Counted from the stretch's first letter, positions 44,967-57,762 are shown. The stretch: DNA of 64,000 nucleotides from Tolypocladium sp. Sup5 PDA-1 (GCA_000750105.3 JPHH03000004.1:248001-312000), one strand, 5' to 3'. Numbers and translations: made by a program. Notes: generated from the sequence alone by a model not told the origin.

Positions 44967-45182
44967 TGGGGGCCGGTTCCCTGATTCTTATATATGCAGT
45001 GTACATTGCGAATGCCGTCATGAATGCCATGGTTCGTTAGTTATATTGGCTTGGGATATTCACCCCTATTGAGCCTCGCTTCATCGTCCAACGCCTCCAA
45101 TCTATGCCACGACGTGACCTTGCTTCCATCATTCGCACTTGGCTCAGGAGAAACCCATACTACAGGTAAAAAAAGACCCCCA

Positions 45183-47061
45183 TCACTGCTTGCCGAAACT
45201 GTCGCGCACCGCCTTGCCGAACCGCTTGATGGCCTCGTTCATGGCCTCGGGGCTGGCCATGGCAAACGTCGTGCGGAAGTAGAGTCCCGGCAGCGGCTTG
45301 TCCTTTTCTGCCAGGAACCAAGATCCCCTGGCGACGAGCACCCCGCTGTCGATGCACGAGTTGAAGATTTCCTCTTCAATCTCTTCGCGGGAGCGGGTGC
45401 CGGCTTGAGGATGTTGCGAGTAGTCCACCGTGAGCCACATCTGTGCACAGTTAGCGGGATGGCCACCGATTTGACGTCAAAGCGCGTATGCGTCACTTAC
45501 AAACATCCCTGCGGCGGGCGGATCCCAGCTCACAATGTCTCGTGGCAGGTTATCTTCGCAGGCAGCCAGCAGAGCGTTCCTCTTCTTCGTGTACTCTTGG
45601 CGCAGGTTCATCAGCCACCTGAGGTAGCCCTCGTGGCCCCATGTCTCGTCCAGCAGCTTGTACAGGATCACCTGGGATAAGCCAGATGGGCCCTGGCTGG
45701 CGACCTCGGCGTGCCGCTGGTATCTCTCGATGATCTGCTCCGACGCGACCACCCAGCCCATGCGCGAGCCGGGGACCAGGACCTTGGAGAAGGAATCCAT
45801 GCGCATGACTCGTCCGTCGACGTCTATGCTGACGAGAGAGGGGATCAGGGATGAGATAAACTCCTCGACGTTGTTGGGGGGAGGGACGTCGGGTTGGTTC
45901 CGGCCCGTGTAGGGCTGCATCTGTAGGAAGTAGTAAGGCTCGTCCTCGAGGATGAACAAGTCGTGCTTCTGGGCAACACGATAAATGGCCTTTCTCCGTT
46001 CGGCACCTTGCGTGGCTCCGGTTGGGTTCTGGCCCGAGGGGACAGTGTACAGGACATGTGGCTTCCTCGCACCCCTTGCCTTTGCGTCCCAGTTGCTCAA
46101 GAGCTCGTCCATGGCCTCTGGGATCAGGCCCTGCTCATCCAGCGCCGAGCCAAAGACCTTGATTCCCAATGGCCCAACCGTCTCCAGTGCAGTGGAGAAG
46201 CTAAAGTCCTCTGTCAGGACGGAGTCGCCACGGTCCTTATCGCAGAACATTCTCAGGGCCTGCTCCAGGGCACCCGTACTGCCGATGGTCTGGCAGACGC
46301 GCCAATCGGCATACGGCGGATTACAGACGATCTCGGTGTGCTCGGTGATGAAGCGCATCATCTGAGCAGAGCCGGTGGACTGGCCGTAGTTGAGGGCGAT
46401 GGAGAGGTCGTACGTGCCATCGTGGTCGCGCACATCATACTTGCCAATGGTGACCGTCTTGCCGTGCTCGAGGGTGTCCTTTTCAGAGAACCGAGGGGAC
46501 ATGGGGACTTTCATGCCCAGCTCCGCGAACGGGAATAGCTCGCTCGAGGGCAAGCCACCACCGAGAGAAATCAGACCGGGCTTCTTGAGATGCTTTGCTG
46601 CTTGCTTGAGAGTGCACGGTTTTCTCTCCAGACTCTCGTGGCTCAGGTGGCCTATCTTGTGTAAGTGGCTGCGGAGCACGGCAGGGAAGTCTCGGGGAAC
46701 CTACTATCCCAGCGCTTCGCCTTTGGCTTGCCCGTTTGCTGTCGCCAGTCGGGTCAACATGGCGGCTCCCGTGAAGGATGAGCGATGCACTTACAGGTCC
46801 CTTGAACATGTCGCTGTCCGATGCGGCGGCGATGCCTGCCACCAGCTTACCGGCCTTGGCTCTCCGCGCCAGAACATCGTCAATGGCGGATGTCCGATGT
46901 TGCTTGTCATGGCGGGCGGCGCGAGCAGTTGGAGCCGCCTCGGCGCTGTAAAGGCCATGGGAGTTGTTGTGAATCAGACGTGCCTGATATAGGGCCGCTG
47001 CCTGTACGGCCCCACGGCGTGCGGCAGCCCGGAGGCGGGCCGCTTGTGTAACCGGCAGCAT
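45183..47061 (-). CDS. PLP-dependent aminotransferase, aromatic/2-aminoadipate (ARO8) type, 569 aa
   Basis: Class I fold-type I aminotransferase acting on aromatic amino acids, kynurenine or 2-aminoadipate. Exons 47061-46795, 46738-46705, 46651-45501 and 45440-45183 total exactly 570 codons. The catalytic domain begins with KAKRWDSHLSHESLERKPC, assembled across a 34-nt exon. Landmarks are ISLGGGLPSSELFP, TIGSTGALEQALRMF, YTVPSGQNPTGAT, EDEPYYFLQMQPY and the PLP lysine in DSFSKVLVPGSRMGWV (Lys390). The N-terminal 70 residues are Arg/Ala-rich and almost free of acidic residues at first (MLPVTQAARLRAAARRG), so import into mitochondria is possible. The ATG at 47061 is the first in frame. It is convergent with the P450, 216 bp apart. 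Confidence 0.92.
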
Positions 47062-48700
47062 GGCGACGGAGGATGAGCGCTGGGCCAATGAGATGCCCTG
47101 CGTGGGATCGAATCCGGCAGTCCTTCAGCTGCGTGCGCAGGTGTAAGGCGCCGACAGTCTGCAGTCTGGGACACGATATGGGGGATGTTCACAACCTTTC
47201 CCGTGACCCCGGGGACCAGAAACAGGGAAGGAGGCAAGTTGCAGAAGATGTGTGACTTGCTCAAGTCAGAGTGATGTGGAAGTTGTAAAGTGTAAGTCGG
47301 AAGGAGGGTCGTCGCATGCCGAGACGGGGCAAGATAACGCGGGTCCCGGGCTCCGGAGTCGGCCACACCCCGACCCTAGCCGTGATTACCCCACGATAAC
47401 GGCGCCCCCAGCGCCTCCAGTGGGCGGCCCCAGAGCCTACAGGTGCCCGTAGCGCCCGTGCGGGAGCCTATCAGCGGCGGATGGCGGGCGGTCAGAGGGC
47501 TGCAGCCAACGGTCACAAGGGCCGCCATTACGTACGGGCAATTATAGCGGGCGCGCCCTGGAACGACATTGTGCAGCAACCACCACCTTTGTTGAACCAC
47601 CTATATCCGACAGCGGATTGTCGATGGCCACACCTCGCATGCCCTTTGTCAAAAGTATTCATGGTATAAAACAGCCAACTATATTTCGGGACTTACCGAG
47701 CTGAATCTGTGAGGAAGGCTTCGATTTTCGACCGCCTCTGGTTGCTCAACGCATCTCCATTGCTCAATGCTGACCCAAGGTCGCTACACCCCACCAGCTG
47801 CCGCCAATGCACTAGCTCTCGATTAGGCTGTTAACCTGAGAAAGCCACATCCAGCAGTTTGCACCAGATTGTATGTTTCACAGAGACAGTCTCCACTCGG
47901 AACGACGCAGGCGAGATGTGTCACTGAAAGATAAAGCCCCCTTGCACGCGGCTTAACTTGTGCGGGGGTGGCCTCTGTGAGCTCTGTCTTGTTCGCCGAT
48001 ACCTCGTAACAGCGAGAGCACTTATATAGTGCCGTCGGCAGACCCACTGGGGATAGGTACGATGCGCAAGTGGTCTCCGAACAACACCGCTACTGACAGT
48101 TACAAACCGTCAGAGTCGGAAAGAAACAAGACGCATTATACACGACTTTGAATTCGATCCTTGCTGTTCTTCTGGGTCATACATACATGGTGAGGGAGCT
48201 GGTATTCTGACTGATCATTGCGGTCACGGATAAAATCGTCACAAATGTTGGGCCGCACTTGCAATGCACATTCGTCGAGGACATCAGCTCCAAGAACCAA
48301 AATTCGATTCAAGCAAAAACATTGCTGGAGATCCGAGGTCCGTGACGCCAATTATAGCCCCGAGACAGATGACGTTCACGCTGAGCTCAGTTCGAGGTTG
48401 ACTTACACGCCAAGGTTATGTAATCCAAGCTGGCAGTGGGGCTCGGGAGACCCACCGCCCCCCGGATGGCTCGTCCACCTGTCGAGCTGCCTGCGACGAC
48501 GCCGTTGACGAACCTAAAGCACCTCACACCTCACCTCACCAAACGACTTTCCACGTTGCAGGCCGCGATCGTGTTGCGCCAATGACGCTGGCAGCCCCGT
48601 CCCTTTGGCGCATGCTCGGAGATGACTGAACCAGCGCGACTCAGGATTCCATCGTCGAAGCGCTCCGCCTCGGTCGGCTGCTGAGGAGCTCCTTGCCGCC
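47062..48700. promoter_or_regulatory. Divergent intergenic region between aminotransferase and RIC1
   Basis: 1.6 kb without a recognised gene; the part from 47.6 to 48.4 kb is AT-richer. No TATA element or repeat stands out. Confidence 0.5.
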
Positions 48701-51700
48701 ATGTATTGGCCCATCGGAACTCCGCGCATATATGCAACTAGCAGCAGTCGAGCTCCGAACCTGAACCTCTTCGTCTCTCACGACGGCCTCCCAAGTCCCT
48801 TGGAGTCGGACCCGGAATCGCCGCCGGCGTCGGGGGCCAAACCACGCTCTGTAGCTGGCCACGACGATGTCGAGATCCACCCCCCGCCGACGCCCATCAC
48901 GCCCATCACGCCGGCTGTCCAGTCTGTCGACCACGATGAGAACCCCATGAACAGCGCCCCGTGGGACTCACGGAGGTCCGAAGCAAGTGAGGTGCCATTG
49001 AAGGACCCCGTGTTGGCGCTGCGCGTTGCTCGTGCCGGCCACCTCTTCGCCGTCATCACTGCCACGTCGATTACCGTCTGGCAGACAAAGGTGCCGCACC
49101 ATGGCTCCAAAATCCGTGATAAGATATACTAACAGATGTAGCCTGCGGTTATCCTCGCTCTCGTCGTGCGATCCCATTCCTCTCTCCAGTCGTATGGCAA
49201 GAATGTCGACCTGCTATTGCGACCCGATTCTGCCATCCTGGTAGTTCGAACCGACCAAGGCTACCTCATCACATACTCGATAGCGACCGATGGCGAATCG
49301 TGCGTCTACAAACCGCAATTTCCAAACTACCACAATGTCCAGCGACGAAAACAGAGCCTTGCGGGCGGCCAATCGGGCCTACGCCCGGAACAGTTTCTCT
49401 GGGGGCCCGGAGAGGGATCTGGCGTTCGGGACGTCAGTGTGCGGTTCCGCATGGTGATCAAGGTCGACGCAGGCATAGAATCTGCTCTAGCGCTTGACGA
49501 CGAGCTCGTGGTTGCGACGAGGAAACCCGCCGCTGTGCAGTGCATTCGGTGGACCCCCGACAGCACAGGAAACCAAACCCGGACCGAGATTATGAGTCGA
49601 ATGGGCTGGGTGGAGAAAAAGGTCTCCATCATTGAGATGACACACGACCGACCGATGAATCTGGCAACGTGGATCACGAGCGACGGACGGGCATATGCGG
49701 TGCAGCGGCAGCAAAGCCGCCCCGATGCCGATCAAACCGACAATGCTGAGCCCAAGCGGCTCTTCAAGGGCCACTGTTTCCATATACCACATGGCCCGGA
49801 GGGGCACGCCGTCAAGGCTGTGATAAACGCTCGGTTCTCTCTCATCGCATTGGGGTGCTCTGACGCCACGGTACATGTCTACTCGGTGAGAGATTATGCA
49901 GGCAACATTGCGCTCTCCCACACCCAGAAAATACCAGTCTCGACGTCGGTCACCGGAGCTTTTACAAACTTGAGCTACTCGCCGGATGGCTACTGCCTCT
50001 TTGCCGGCTTCGGAAAGGGATGGGCGACATGGAGCATGTTTGGCAAGCTCGGGAGCAATAGTTTTGGGGCCGATCAAGCCATCTCGAGCGGCAACGGCGA
50101 GCAGTGGCTCAACGGGGTCACGGGAGCATCATGGATTGGCGGAGGCTCCGAGATTCTGTTGATCGGGCCCAAGCATGAGGCTGTGTGGAGTCTCGAGATG
50201 GCCAAGAATGCCGTCACGGGCTGCTACAACGAGGCAAACGTCTTCCGCACCGTTCTGCAAACGCCGAGCTCAGTCATGGTCTACAGAGGCTATGATCTTC
50301 CCGACCTGACCAGCATCTCTGCAGAGCCATTCCTTTGGCACACGGCTAAAGTGCCTCCAACATACCTGCTGAATCAGTGGCCGATTCGGCAGACAGTCAT
50401 ATCTCCCGACGGCCGATATGTCGCCGTGGCCGGCCGTCGCGGGCTGGCCCATTACAGCGTCAACAGCGGTCGCTGGAAGACATTTGCCAACGAGTCAATG
50501 GAGAACGAGTTTCAAGTCAGGGGAGGTATGTGCTGGTACCAGCATATTCTAGTTGCCGCTGTGGAGAGCAACAAGACCTATGAGCTCCGACTGTTCTCAC
50601 GCGAGACCGCGCTAGACTCCTCACAGGTTCTGTACTCGCAGCAGATCCCGGCACCTGTGGTGCTTGTGACTACATCTGGCGAGGATTCTCTGCTCGTTTA
50701 CACGTACGAGAATCTCCTCTACCACTTCATCTTCACGCCGTGGGCTGAATCTGTGCGCCTGATTCAGGTGGGCCAGATTGCGTTCCACGGCATTGTGCGT
50801 TCGCCTGCCAGAGTTCGAGGTCTCAGCTGGATTTTGCCAGAAAGCCAGATTGTGGATGGGGACCCTTCGCAGGACGTGGCTGTGGCGTCTGTCATCTTCC
50901 TGGTTGACGGGAAGCTTGTGTTGCTGAGCCCGTCCCTCAATGACGAGGGCCAACTGAAGTATGACATGCGGATCATTGCACAAAACGTGGAGTATCACGC
51001 ATGCATGAGGGACCAGCCGCTGCTCAACGTGTCCCGGATGTCCGACGAAGGGTCAGTGAGGAGGGGACCTCCCGCGTTGCGCGACTCTTTATGGGTGTTT
51101 GACGGGACCGAAGTCAAGGCTTGGACCAGCATAAACGAGATACTGGATGCGGCATCCAGCGACAACGGGACGGAGTTGCCAACGCCCGTCTCGGTCCCGG
51201 TTGACTTTTACCCGCTGTCTATTCTTCTGGAGAAAGGCATCATCTTGGGGGTGGAATCTGACCTGGTGCAGCGCCGCGATGTGACATTTTCCTTCTTTCA
51301 CTTCGCCATCAGGGTAAGCGATCAATGGCCCTGTGAGCTACCGCAAGTACTAACGCTCGCTAGACGCACCTTGTGCTTCCAGATGTGCTACGCTTCTATC
51401 TGCGCCAGAACAAGACGGTCGAGGCAGGAAACCTGTCGGAGCAATACGAAAAATTGGAGTATTTCTCTCATGGGCTGGAGATATTGCTCCACCGGGTCCT
51501 GGACGAGGAAGCCGAGACGTCACCTAGACCCGAAGAGGCCGTTCTACCACGAGTGCTGTCACTTCTGTCATCCTCCAAGGACTACCTTGATGTCGTGCTG
51601 CAATGCACACGCAAAACCGAGGTGCGACAGTGGAAGACGCTTTTTGCATACCTACCGCCGGCGCAGGAACTCTTTGAAGAATCGTTACAGCGGGGATCCT

Positions 51701-52083
51701 TGAAGACAGCGGGAGGCTATCTCATCATCTTACACACCCTGGAGGAACTGGAGGCGTCGACTGACCAGTCGGTGCGAGTATTGTCCCGAGCCATACAGGA
51801 AGGAGACTGGGAGCTGTGCAAAGAACTTGCGCGGTTCCTGGCGGCCATGGACGAGACGGGAGAGGTTCTGAAGGAAGCCATGAACATGGTCAATATCGTG
51901 CTGAACCGGGGCCATGAGGATATTGGTGGCCGGCTCGAGATTCCGCCCTCAAAGGTCGCGAATGGACGTGGCAGGAACGGCAGCGGGGACGATGACGGGA
52001 CGGAATCCGATGTGCGGTCGACCAGCGATGCCTCCAGCGTCGGATCTACCATCAGCCCAGTGAATGGCTCGGGGCTTCTCTGA
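48701..52083 (+). CDS. RIC1: RIC1, subunit of the Rab6/Ypt6 guanine-nucleotide exchange factor, 1093 aa
   Basis: With Rgp1, Ric1 activates Ypt6/Rab6 at the Golgi for retrograde traffic. Exons 48701-49090, 49142-51313 and 51364-52083; all three are phase 0. The N-terminal MYWPIGTPRIYA is the hallmark start of the family. An N-terminal WD40-like propeller follows (HLFAVITATSITVWQTK, NVDLLLRPDSAILVVRTDQGYLITY, FTNLSYSPDGYCLFAGFGKGWATWSMFG, WPIRQTVISPDGRYVAVAG). The C-terminal RIC1 domain is helical (THLVLPDVLRFYLRQNKTVEA through ILHTLEELEASTDQS and GDWELCKELARFL). The tail is Ser/Asp-rich. The first intron has a consensus ACTAAC branch site. Length fits fungal homologues. Confidence 0.94.
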
Positions 52084-52494
52084 GAGCTCGAGCTGGTGGT
52101 GATTTACCTACTATGGAAAGGAGTTGATCAGGGCTCTTTTGGGTTCTGTGTGCATATTAACCGGGTAACTGGATATGCAGAAGTGGAACATAACTAGCAA
52201 CTAGATGTCTATATACTCGACAAACGTGAAGACTGAGAGCAACTGTGAGGTATCCCTTCATCAATGTGAGTGCGCGGCAGTTGGCCAAGATAAGCGCTGA
52301 CAGGCGCCAGATCAGCCGCTAGTCACGTTATCGCTTCACCCCCACCAGACCACCACCATCGCGCCCGGAACGACAACCTCGATCCATTCGCAGCCCAAAA
52401 ACCACCGCCTCGCCCATCAACGTTGCCGGACGGTCATGGTCGCTCGTTGTTGGGGCCCCTAGCCAGCGATACCACCCCCCGAGACCTGCCCAAG
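52084..52494. other. Intergenic between RIC1 and CK2 beta
   Basis: Short tandem-gene spacer with a pyrimidine- and CCACC-rich leader just before the CK2 beta start. No ORF of note. Confidence 0.5.
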
Positions 52495-53473
52495 ATGATG
52501 GACGACTACGTCAGTGAGTCGGACAGCGACTACACGAGCTATTGGCGAGACTGGGTGAGCCGCCCTTTTTGCTGTCCCGCCGTGCAGTCATCGTCCCTCC
52601 CGCGGCGCGGCGAGCGAGCGATGGGGCACGGAAAGCCGGTGGACTTTTCTTTGCTAACGTGTGAGGTGGGAATAGTTCATATCGTCGAGGGGCAACGAGT
52701 ACTTTTGCGAGATCGACGAGGACTACCTGACGGACCGCTTTAACCTGACGGGTCTCAACACCGAAGTGCAGTACTATCAATATGCCCTGGACCTCGTGAC
52801 GGACGTGTTCGACCTCGACTGCGACGACGAGATGCGCGAGACGATTGAAAAGTCTGCGCGGCACCTGTACGGCCTCGTCCACGCCCGGTACATTGTCACC
52901 ACGCGGGGACTGACCAAGATGGTACGACCTCCTCCACGCTTGCCCCCTTCCCTCTCCGTGTATCATGCGACCATGTGCTGACCGATGGCTGCAACCAAAC
53001 AGCTCGACAAGTACAAGAAGGCCGAGTTCGGGAAATGCCCGCGCGTCAACTGCAACTCGCACCCCCTGCTGCCCATGGGCCTCTCCGACGTGCCCAACCT
53101 CAAGCCCGTCAAGCTCTACTGCGCGCGCTGCGAGGACATCTACAACCCCAAGTCGTCGCGGCACGCGTCCATCGACGGTGCCTACTTCGGCACCTCGTTC
53201 CACAACATCCTCTTCCAGGTCTACCCGGCCCTCATCCCCCTCAAGAGCGTCGACCGCTACGTGCCCCGCGTCTACGGCTTCAAGGTGCACGCCTCGGCCG
53301 CGCTCGTCCGCTGGCAGAACGCCAAGCGGGACGAGATGCGCCGCCGCCTGCGCAAGCTGGAGATTGACACGGGCTTCCGAGAGGAGGACGGCGTCGAGGA
53401 GGACGACGAGGACGAGGATGTCGAGTTTGAGGGCGTGGACGGGCAACTGGGCGTGGCCGAAGCTGCGCTGTGA
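52495..53473 (+). CDS. Casein kinase 2 regulatory beta subunit, 258 aa
   Basis: Regulatory subunit of the CK2 tetramer, nuclear and cytosolic. Exons 52495-52554, 52676-52921 and 53003-53473, all phase 0, total 259 codons. The spliced protein shows SESDSDYTSYWRDWFISSRGNEYFCEIDEDYLTDRFNLTGL in blocks, with the acidic loop DEDYLTD. The zinc-binding dimerisation domain has Cys pairs in GKCPRVNCNS and LYCARCEDIYNPKSSRH, then IDGAYFGTSFHNILFQVYP, near-universal in the family. The C-terminus is a strongly acidic tail (EEDGVEEDDEDEDVEFEG). Translation could start at either of two adjacent ATGs (52495 or 52498). Whether it corresponds to yeast CKB1 or CKB2 cannot be told from this copy alone. Confidence 0.95.
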
Positions 53474-54044
53474 TGATGGGCTTGTTGTCTCGCTGAGCCA
53501 CGGATATGTGCCCCTGAATTGGGGGACTGGCTGTGTGACACAGAGGGGCGCACGGTGGCGAGGCAGCGGGACGCTCTATTGTATAGAAGCGCTGTTCGTA
53601 CATTTTCTTTTTGTCATTTTTTTTCTTTCATATCACCTTGTCGAGATACGGGTGCCTACGGGTCGGGCCGGCGTTGGGACGGAGGAACAGTGGTGGAGAG
53701 AAGGACGGATATTTCACATACAGGAGACGGCGACGAGATATTGGACAAGTTACTGTCGAGCCAACCATGCGCATTGCGCAGCTTCACATGCCTGTGACAA
53801 GCAACGTTGCTCTGGGTTAAACAATGGGACGGAGCAATTGTGACTGCGAGTTCATAACAATCGTAACATGACAACGCACCAAGCAATTATAACTAGGTTG
53901 CGTATCTAAGGTAGGTAGGTATCCTAAGTCTCTTCTGCATTGCCAAAGGCTATTTCAACCCGCAACTAGAGACTAAAGCTTTTCGCGCCGCCCGCACTCG
54001 TACATAAACTTCAGCTTGGCTTCGGCTGGTTAAAAACTACAAAA
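53474..54044. other. Intergenic, convergent 3' ends
   Basis: Spacer between CK2 beta (+) and the PAP2 gene (-), with T-rich 3' UTR-like DNA near 53,600-53,640 and a GGTA run near 53,911-53,925. No recognised gene. Confidence 0.5.
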
Positions 54045-55480
54045 TCATATGCCCTGGCCGATGGGCCGTCGCGCGTGCTGCATCCTCTCCAGCTCGACGT
54101 CTTGGAACGGGCCGGCTTGCGGGGGCCCGCCTCGTTGAGGGCCGGTCATGTACTGGTTCCGGTGGTTCATGCCGACGGGCGCAGGCTCATGGGCAGGGTG
54201 GAGGTCGACGTCGCCAGACTCTCCCAAGTCGGCGCGGTCGACGCGGGCATCGAAGTCACTCTTCTGGCCAACGTAGCCCAGTCGCCCGACGCCGGCCCAA
54301 AAGGCTCTATCCTCGCTGCGGGGGCCCCAGGCCCAGCCGGCGCCGGCCATGATGGGCAGGTGGTAGTAGCGGAAGCTGTAGATGGCGGTGGCGGTGCCGA
54401 TGAGGAAGCCGAAGAGGATGTCGAAGCCGTGGTGGCGGAAGTCGAACCAGCGCGACGCGGAGATGAAGATGGCGAGGCAGAAGGGCACCAGGGTGATGGC
54501 GAGCAGGTAGATGGGCGGCGCGGCGGCCTGGCGACGCAGCGACTGGATCTTGGTGTTGTGCTGGGCGGCGCGTTCGGCGGCCCCCTTGGCCTTGAGGGGC
54601 GACGAGGGATTCGAGTACTCGTGACGGGTGGGCTCGTAGGGGTCACCGCCGCTGCCGGACTGCGCGCGCGAGGGGAAGGCGACGTGCATCGAGGCGTCGC
54701 TAAAGGTGCCCGGGCCGGGAACGACGAAGGGGATGGTGACGGCGAACTTGCTGGCGAGGAAGAGCGAGAAGTAGATGAGGCCGGCGGCCGAGGCGGCGGC
54801 GTGGCCGCTGGGGTAGCTGCGGAAGCCGTCGTCGAGCTTGGCGCGGTCCGTCTGGCGGCAGATGGCGCCCGAGTAGAGCAGGGCGCCGGCGGCCTCGCCC
54901 TTGAAGCCGCCGACCTGGTACTGGGCGGCGTTGGCGAGGTCCGGGTCACAGCGCGAGAGCAGGTCGGGCCGCGGCTTGCCGCACATGTTCTTGATGCCGC
55001 TGATGAAGAAGAAGGCGGAGCCGACGGCCATGAGCAGGCCGAGCCAGCCGACGTGCAGCTCCCACAGCTTGCGCTTCCAGACGAGCGTGTACGACGTGTT
55101 CTTGGGCACCGTGGCGCCGGGGACGAGGAGGACCGAGATGATGAGGATGGCGACGGCGGGGAAGAGGCCGCAGAGGACGACGAGCAGCCAGGTCGGGACG
55201 GTGTCCTTGACGGTGTACGGGAAGCTGGACGTGTGTTAGCACAAGCTTCTCCAAGTCACACGGCGGAGCGTCTCTTGGGAGTAAGGCGGACGCACGAGAT
55301 GTTGGGGTCGCTGAGCGAAAAGGGGCGCTTGTTGGGCTCGATGCGGCCGAGGAAGCCCGCGGCGACGACGATGACGACGAGGACGATCCAGTCGAAGACG
55401 TAGGAGGCGAAGAGCCGCAGCGAAAAGTGCCGCCGTAGCGGTGATGACCCGGAGTGGGCCATTTTTTGGTAAGTGGACAT
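54045..55480 (-). CDS. PAP2-family lipid phosphate phosphatase (DPP1/LPP1 type), 454 aa
   Basis: Integral membrane phosphatase that dephosphorylates diacylglycerol pyrophosphate, phosphatidate or related lipids. Exons 55480-55296 and 55224-54045 join as DPNIS-FPYTVKDTVP and total 455 codons. Six hydrophobic segments are visible. The three PAP2 motifs are present: GIKNMCGKPRPD, YPSGHAAASAAG and SRWFDFRHHGFDILFG, with the catalytic His residues in the second and third. Between motifs 2 and 3 sits an unusually long hydrophilic loop of about 80 residues (SRAQSGSGGDPYEPTRHEY onward). The C-terminal 70 residues are disordered and charged. An in-frame ATG at 55462 would shorten the protein by six residues. 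The 5' leader holds GAA and GGAT simple repeats. Confidence 0.93.
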
Positions 55481-57762
55481 TCGTCACAGAGCAGTGTCTG
55501 TATGAAGAGAGGGAAGAAGAAGAAGAAGAAGAAGAGAGGAGAGGACGTCGAGGGAGGCGCGAGCAGGAGCTATAAGTTTCGCGGGTGGTATTCCGCAGTG
55601 GTGGCGGTGGCAGGACAGATGGATGGATGGATGGATGGATGGATCTGCGCACCTGGCGCTTGTTGATTTAGTCTCACGACGAGTCGATCAACCAGCCGCA
55701 CGGAACGAGCTGCCGGCGCTGCTGCACTGTTATACCTCAAGTACAAGCTCCCCAGGGGACAAGAGACATCAGACGCAGTCGACGTACTCGTAAGCTACCC
55801 CGGCAAGTGGAGAGGGCTGTTCGCAAGGGGATCAGGAACCCTTCTGCTGCGACACCGCAGATTTCACCACCACCGCGCGGGCCGATTCGCAGGCCGGGGG
55901 CCGTGCTGGCAGAGGCGCAGGGCGCTATAGGAGCAATAGGACCAAGGAGCAGCGCACGGGAAGGAAAAGACGAGGCGAAGCGCAGGCGAAGCGCAGGCGC
56001 AGGCGCAGGCAGGGTGGTGGGCGAATCGCCGAGTCTAGGTGCCCGGGCTGGGGGTTTGCACGACATGTGTTGGCTGGGGGGCACCGTAAAGGGTAGAAAG
56101 AGGTACTGCGCTGTACCTATCCGTACATGCCTAGGTAAGGTAGGCACATTCGCCGGCCGCTGAAAAGAGCGCTCTCCCCTTTACTGTTCTTTCGCCGTCT
56201 TGTTGGGGGGGTCGGGTGTGACGTGGACGCTGTCTCGGATCCTCGCGTCTAGGTCTCTACCCAGCTGCGGCTTACTCGGGCATTCTCTTCGCGCGGCAAA
56301 GCTGTTCCAAGTCCCGAGCCGAACAGACAGCTACCGAAAGAGGCAAGTGGCAGCCCCGGACAAACTGCTTGTGGTTGTGCTGTGCGCTGGAGTTTCCAAT
56401 CGCTTTTTTGGCGTTCCCGGCTCTTGGCAAACGTCGTCCCAAAAGAGCACACAGGAAGACGCCAGATACGGAAGCAGATCGTGTGTCGCGACGTTGCGGG
56501 AGAGGAGGTGTCGGTGTGGCGCAGACTGCCGCTGGCCATGACGTAAGCCTCGGTATTTGGGGGCGAGGGACACGCTCAGCGGCGTTACAGGCGCTTCCAT
56601 CATGAACTGCTCAGCGTCAACCCGCGACGTGTTGTCAACCTCGCAGGCCGCTTGTCTACTTTGTATGTACGCAGTACTCGTACTCGTACGTGCGTGCTGG
56701 CTTTTCCCCTCTTTGGGCATCGAGGCACGGTGCATCGCCCGTCCGGCCACGCTGCGTCCACTGCCCGGCCCCTCTGAGCCACCCCAAAAGATCCCCTGAT
56801 GCAGGCAGGGTCCTCCGTCACACGCCAAACCGGCAGACTTCAACGTCGGGTCGAATTCTCCGCGCACCACAGCCCGACTCGGCAGCTCCTCTCGGGACGG
56901 TACCGAGGCGGGCTTCTCCCTCCCGCGCTGTCCCCAACGGGCAAAAGGGGCCCTGAACCTGGATGGAGGGCTGTGTTGGAGAGGGAGAGACAGCGCGGGC
57001 TCCCCTGTTTTATGGATGTTTTAGCGCTCGCCGTCTTTCGCCCTCTGCGGCCCCCAAGGGCCTGGTGGGACCCAAATTTTAAGCTGCCCTGGCGGGACGG
57101 TATTGACGGTGGCGCGTGGGCCCAAGGACGGGCTGTGGCGGCTGGGCAACCGCCCGTTCTTGGTCTGACACTGCCGACATGCCCCCAGCCAATCCGTGGC
57201 ATGATGGTTCGCGACGGTTTCGCCAGTGTACCGACTGAGGGACCTGACACATTAGTTTGCAGACCACCAGGTCCCGTCCGCCGCCGACGGTCGAGGGTCG
57301 CCAAGCATGCACGTCGCCTGGGGCCGTTGGGTTGACTCTGGACAAGACGCGTTCCTTACGGTAGGTACGGTACCTGCCCTGCACGGCTCGTCACAGCCTG
57401 ACAAGTCGCTGCGAGATATGACGGTACGGACGTACCTATACCAAATGTGCCGTGCGACTCTACGGAGTACGCCAAAGCCATTATAGTACGAATACGTGGC
57501 TATGCCCCGTGGAATTGGCAGTTGGCGGCCTCAAACTCGGTCGGTCGTCGTCCATGGGCAGTCGGCATCCTGCGATCAACATCTCCAGACGGCACACACT
57601 CGAGCCGCGCAACGGAACAGAGACGGTGTCGTCTATATCACCACCCAAGCGCACCACCGCCGCTTGGATCCCCTATACTCTCACATATAGTACAATGCCA
57701 CATTGTAGTCCGTAGTGTACAAGATTCCGCTCCTATGCATCGCTGGCGGGACTCATGCCTCG
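55481..57762. promoter_or_regulatory. Intergenic: PAP2 promoter and uL2m 3' end
   Basis: 2.3 kb between tandem minus-strand genes. Holds a GAA run at 55513-55534, a GGAT run at 55618-55644, GCGAAGCGCAG-type short tandem repeats near 55,975-56,012, and TACGGAGTA at 57461-57469. No convincing ORF. Confidence 0.5.
55618..55644. repeat. GGAT tetranucleotide microsatellite
   Basis: Six to seven GGAT units about 140-165 bp upstream of the PAP2 gene start, in its leader or promoter. Confidence 0.85.

Noticed and set aside
43966..45040. Long alternative plus frames and a 306-codon minus frame over the P450
   Set aside because: Ser/Pro/Thr- or Arg/Pro/His-rich translations produced by C-ending codons; the true frame carries the haem loop, I-helix and ExxR.
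43197..47061. P450 plus aminotransferase as a biosynthetic gene cluster
   Set aside because: No backbone synthase, transporter or pathway regulator nearby; flanking genes are housekeeping (RIC1, CK2 beta, NAB2).
47095..47125. B-box-like string (GATCGAATCC) as a possible tRNA gene
   Set aside because: No A-box at a fitting distance and no cloverleaf pairing could be drawn.
54075..55403. 442-codon frame antisense to the PAP2 phosphatase
   Set aside because: Gly/Ala/Glu-rich shadow of a GC3-biased gene with all three PAP2 motifs on the minus strand; it also crosses the intron.
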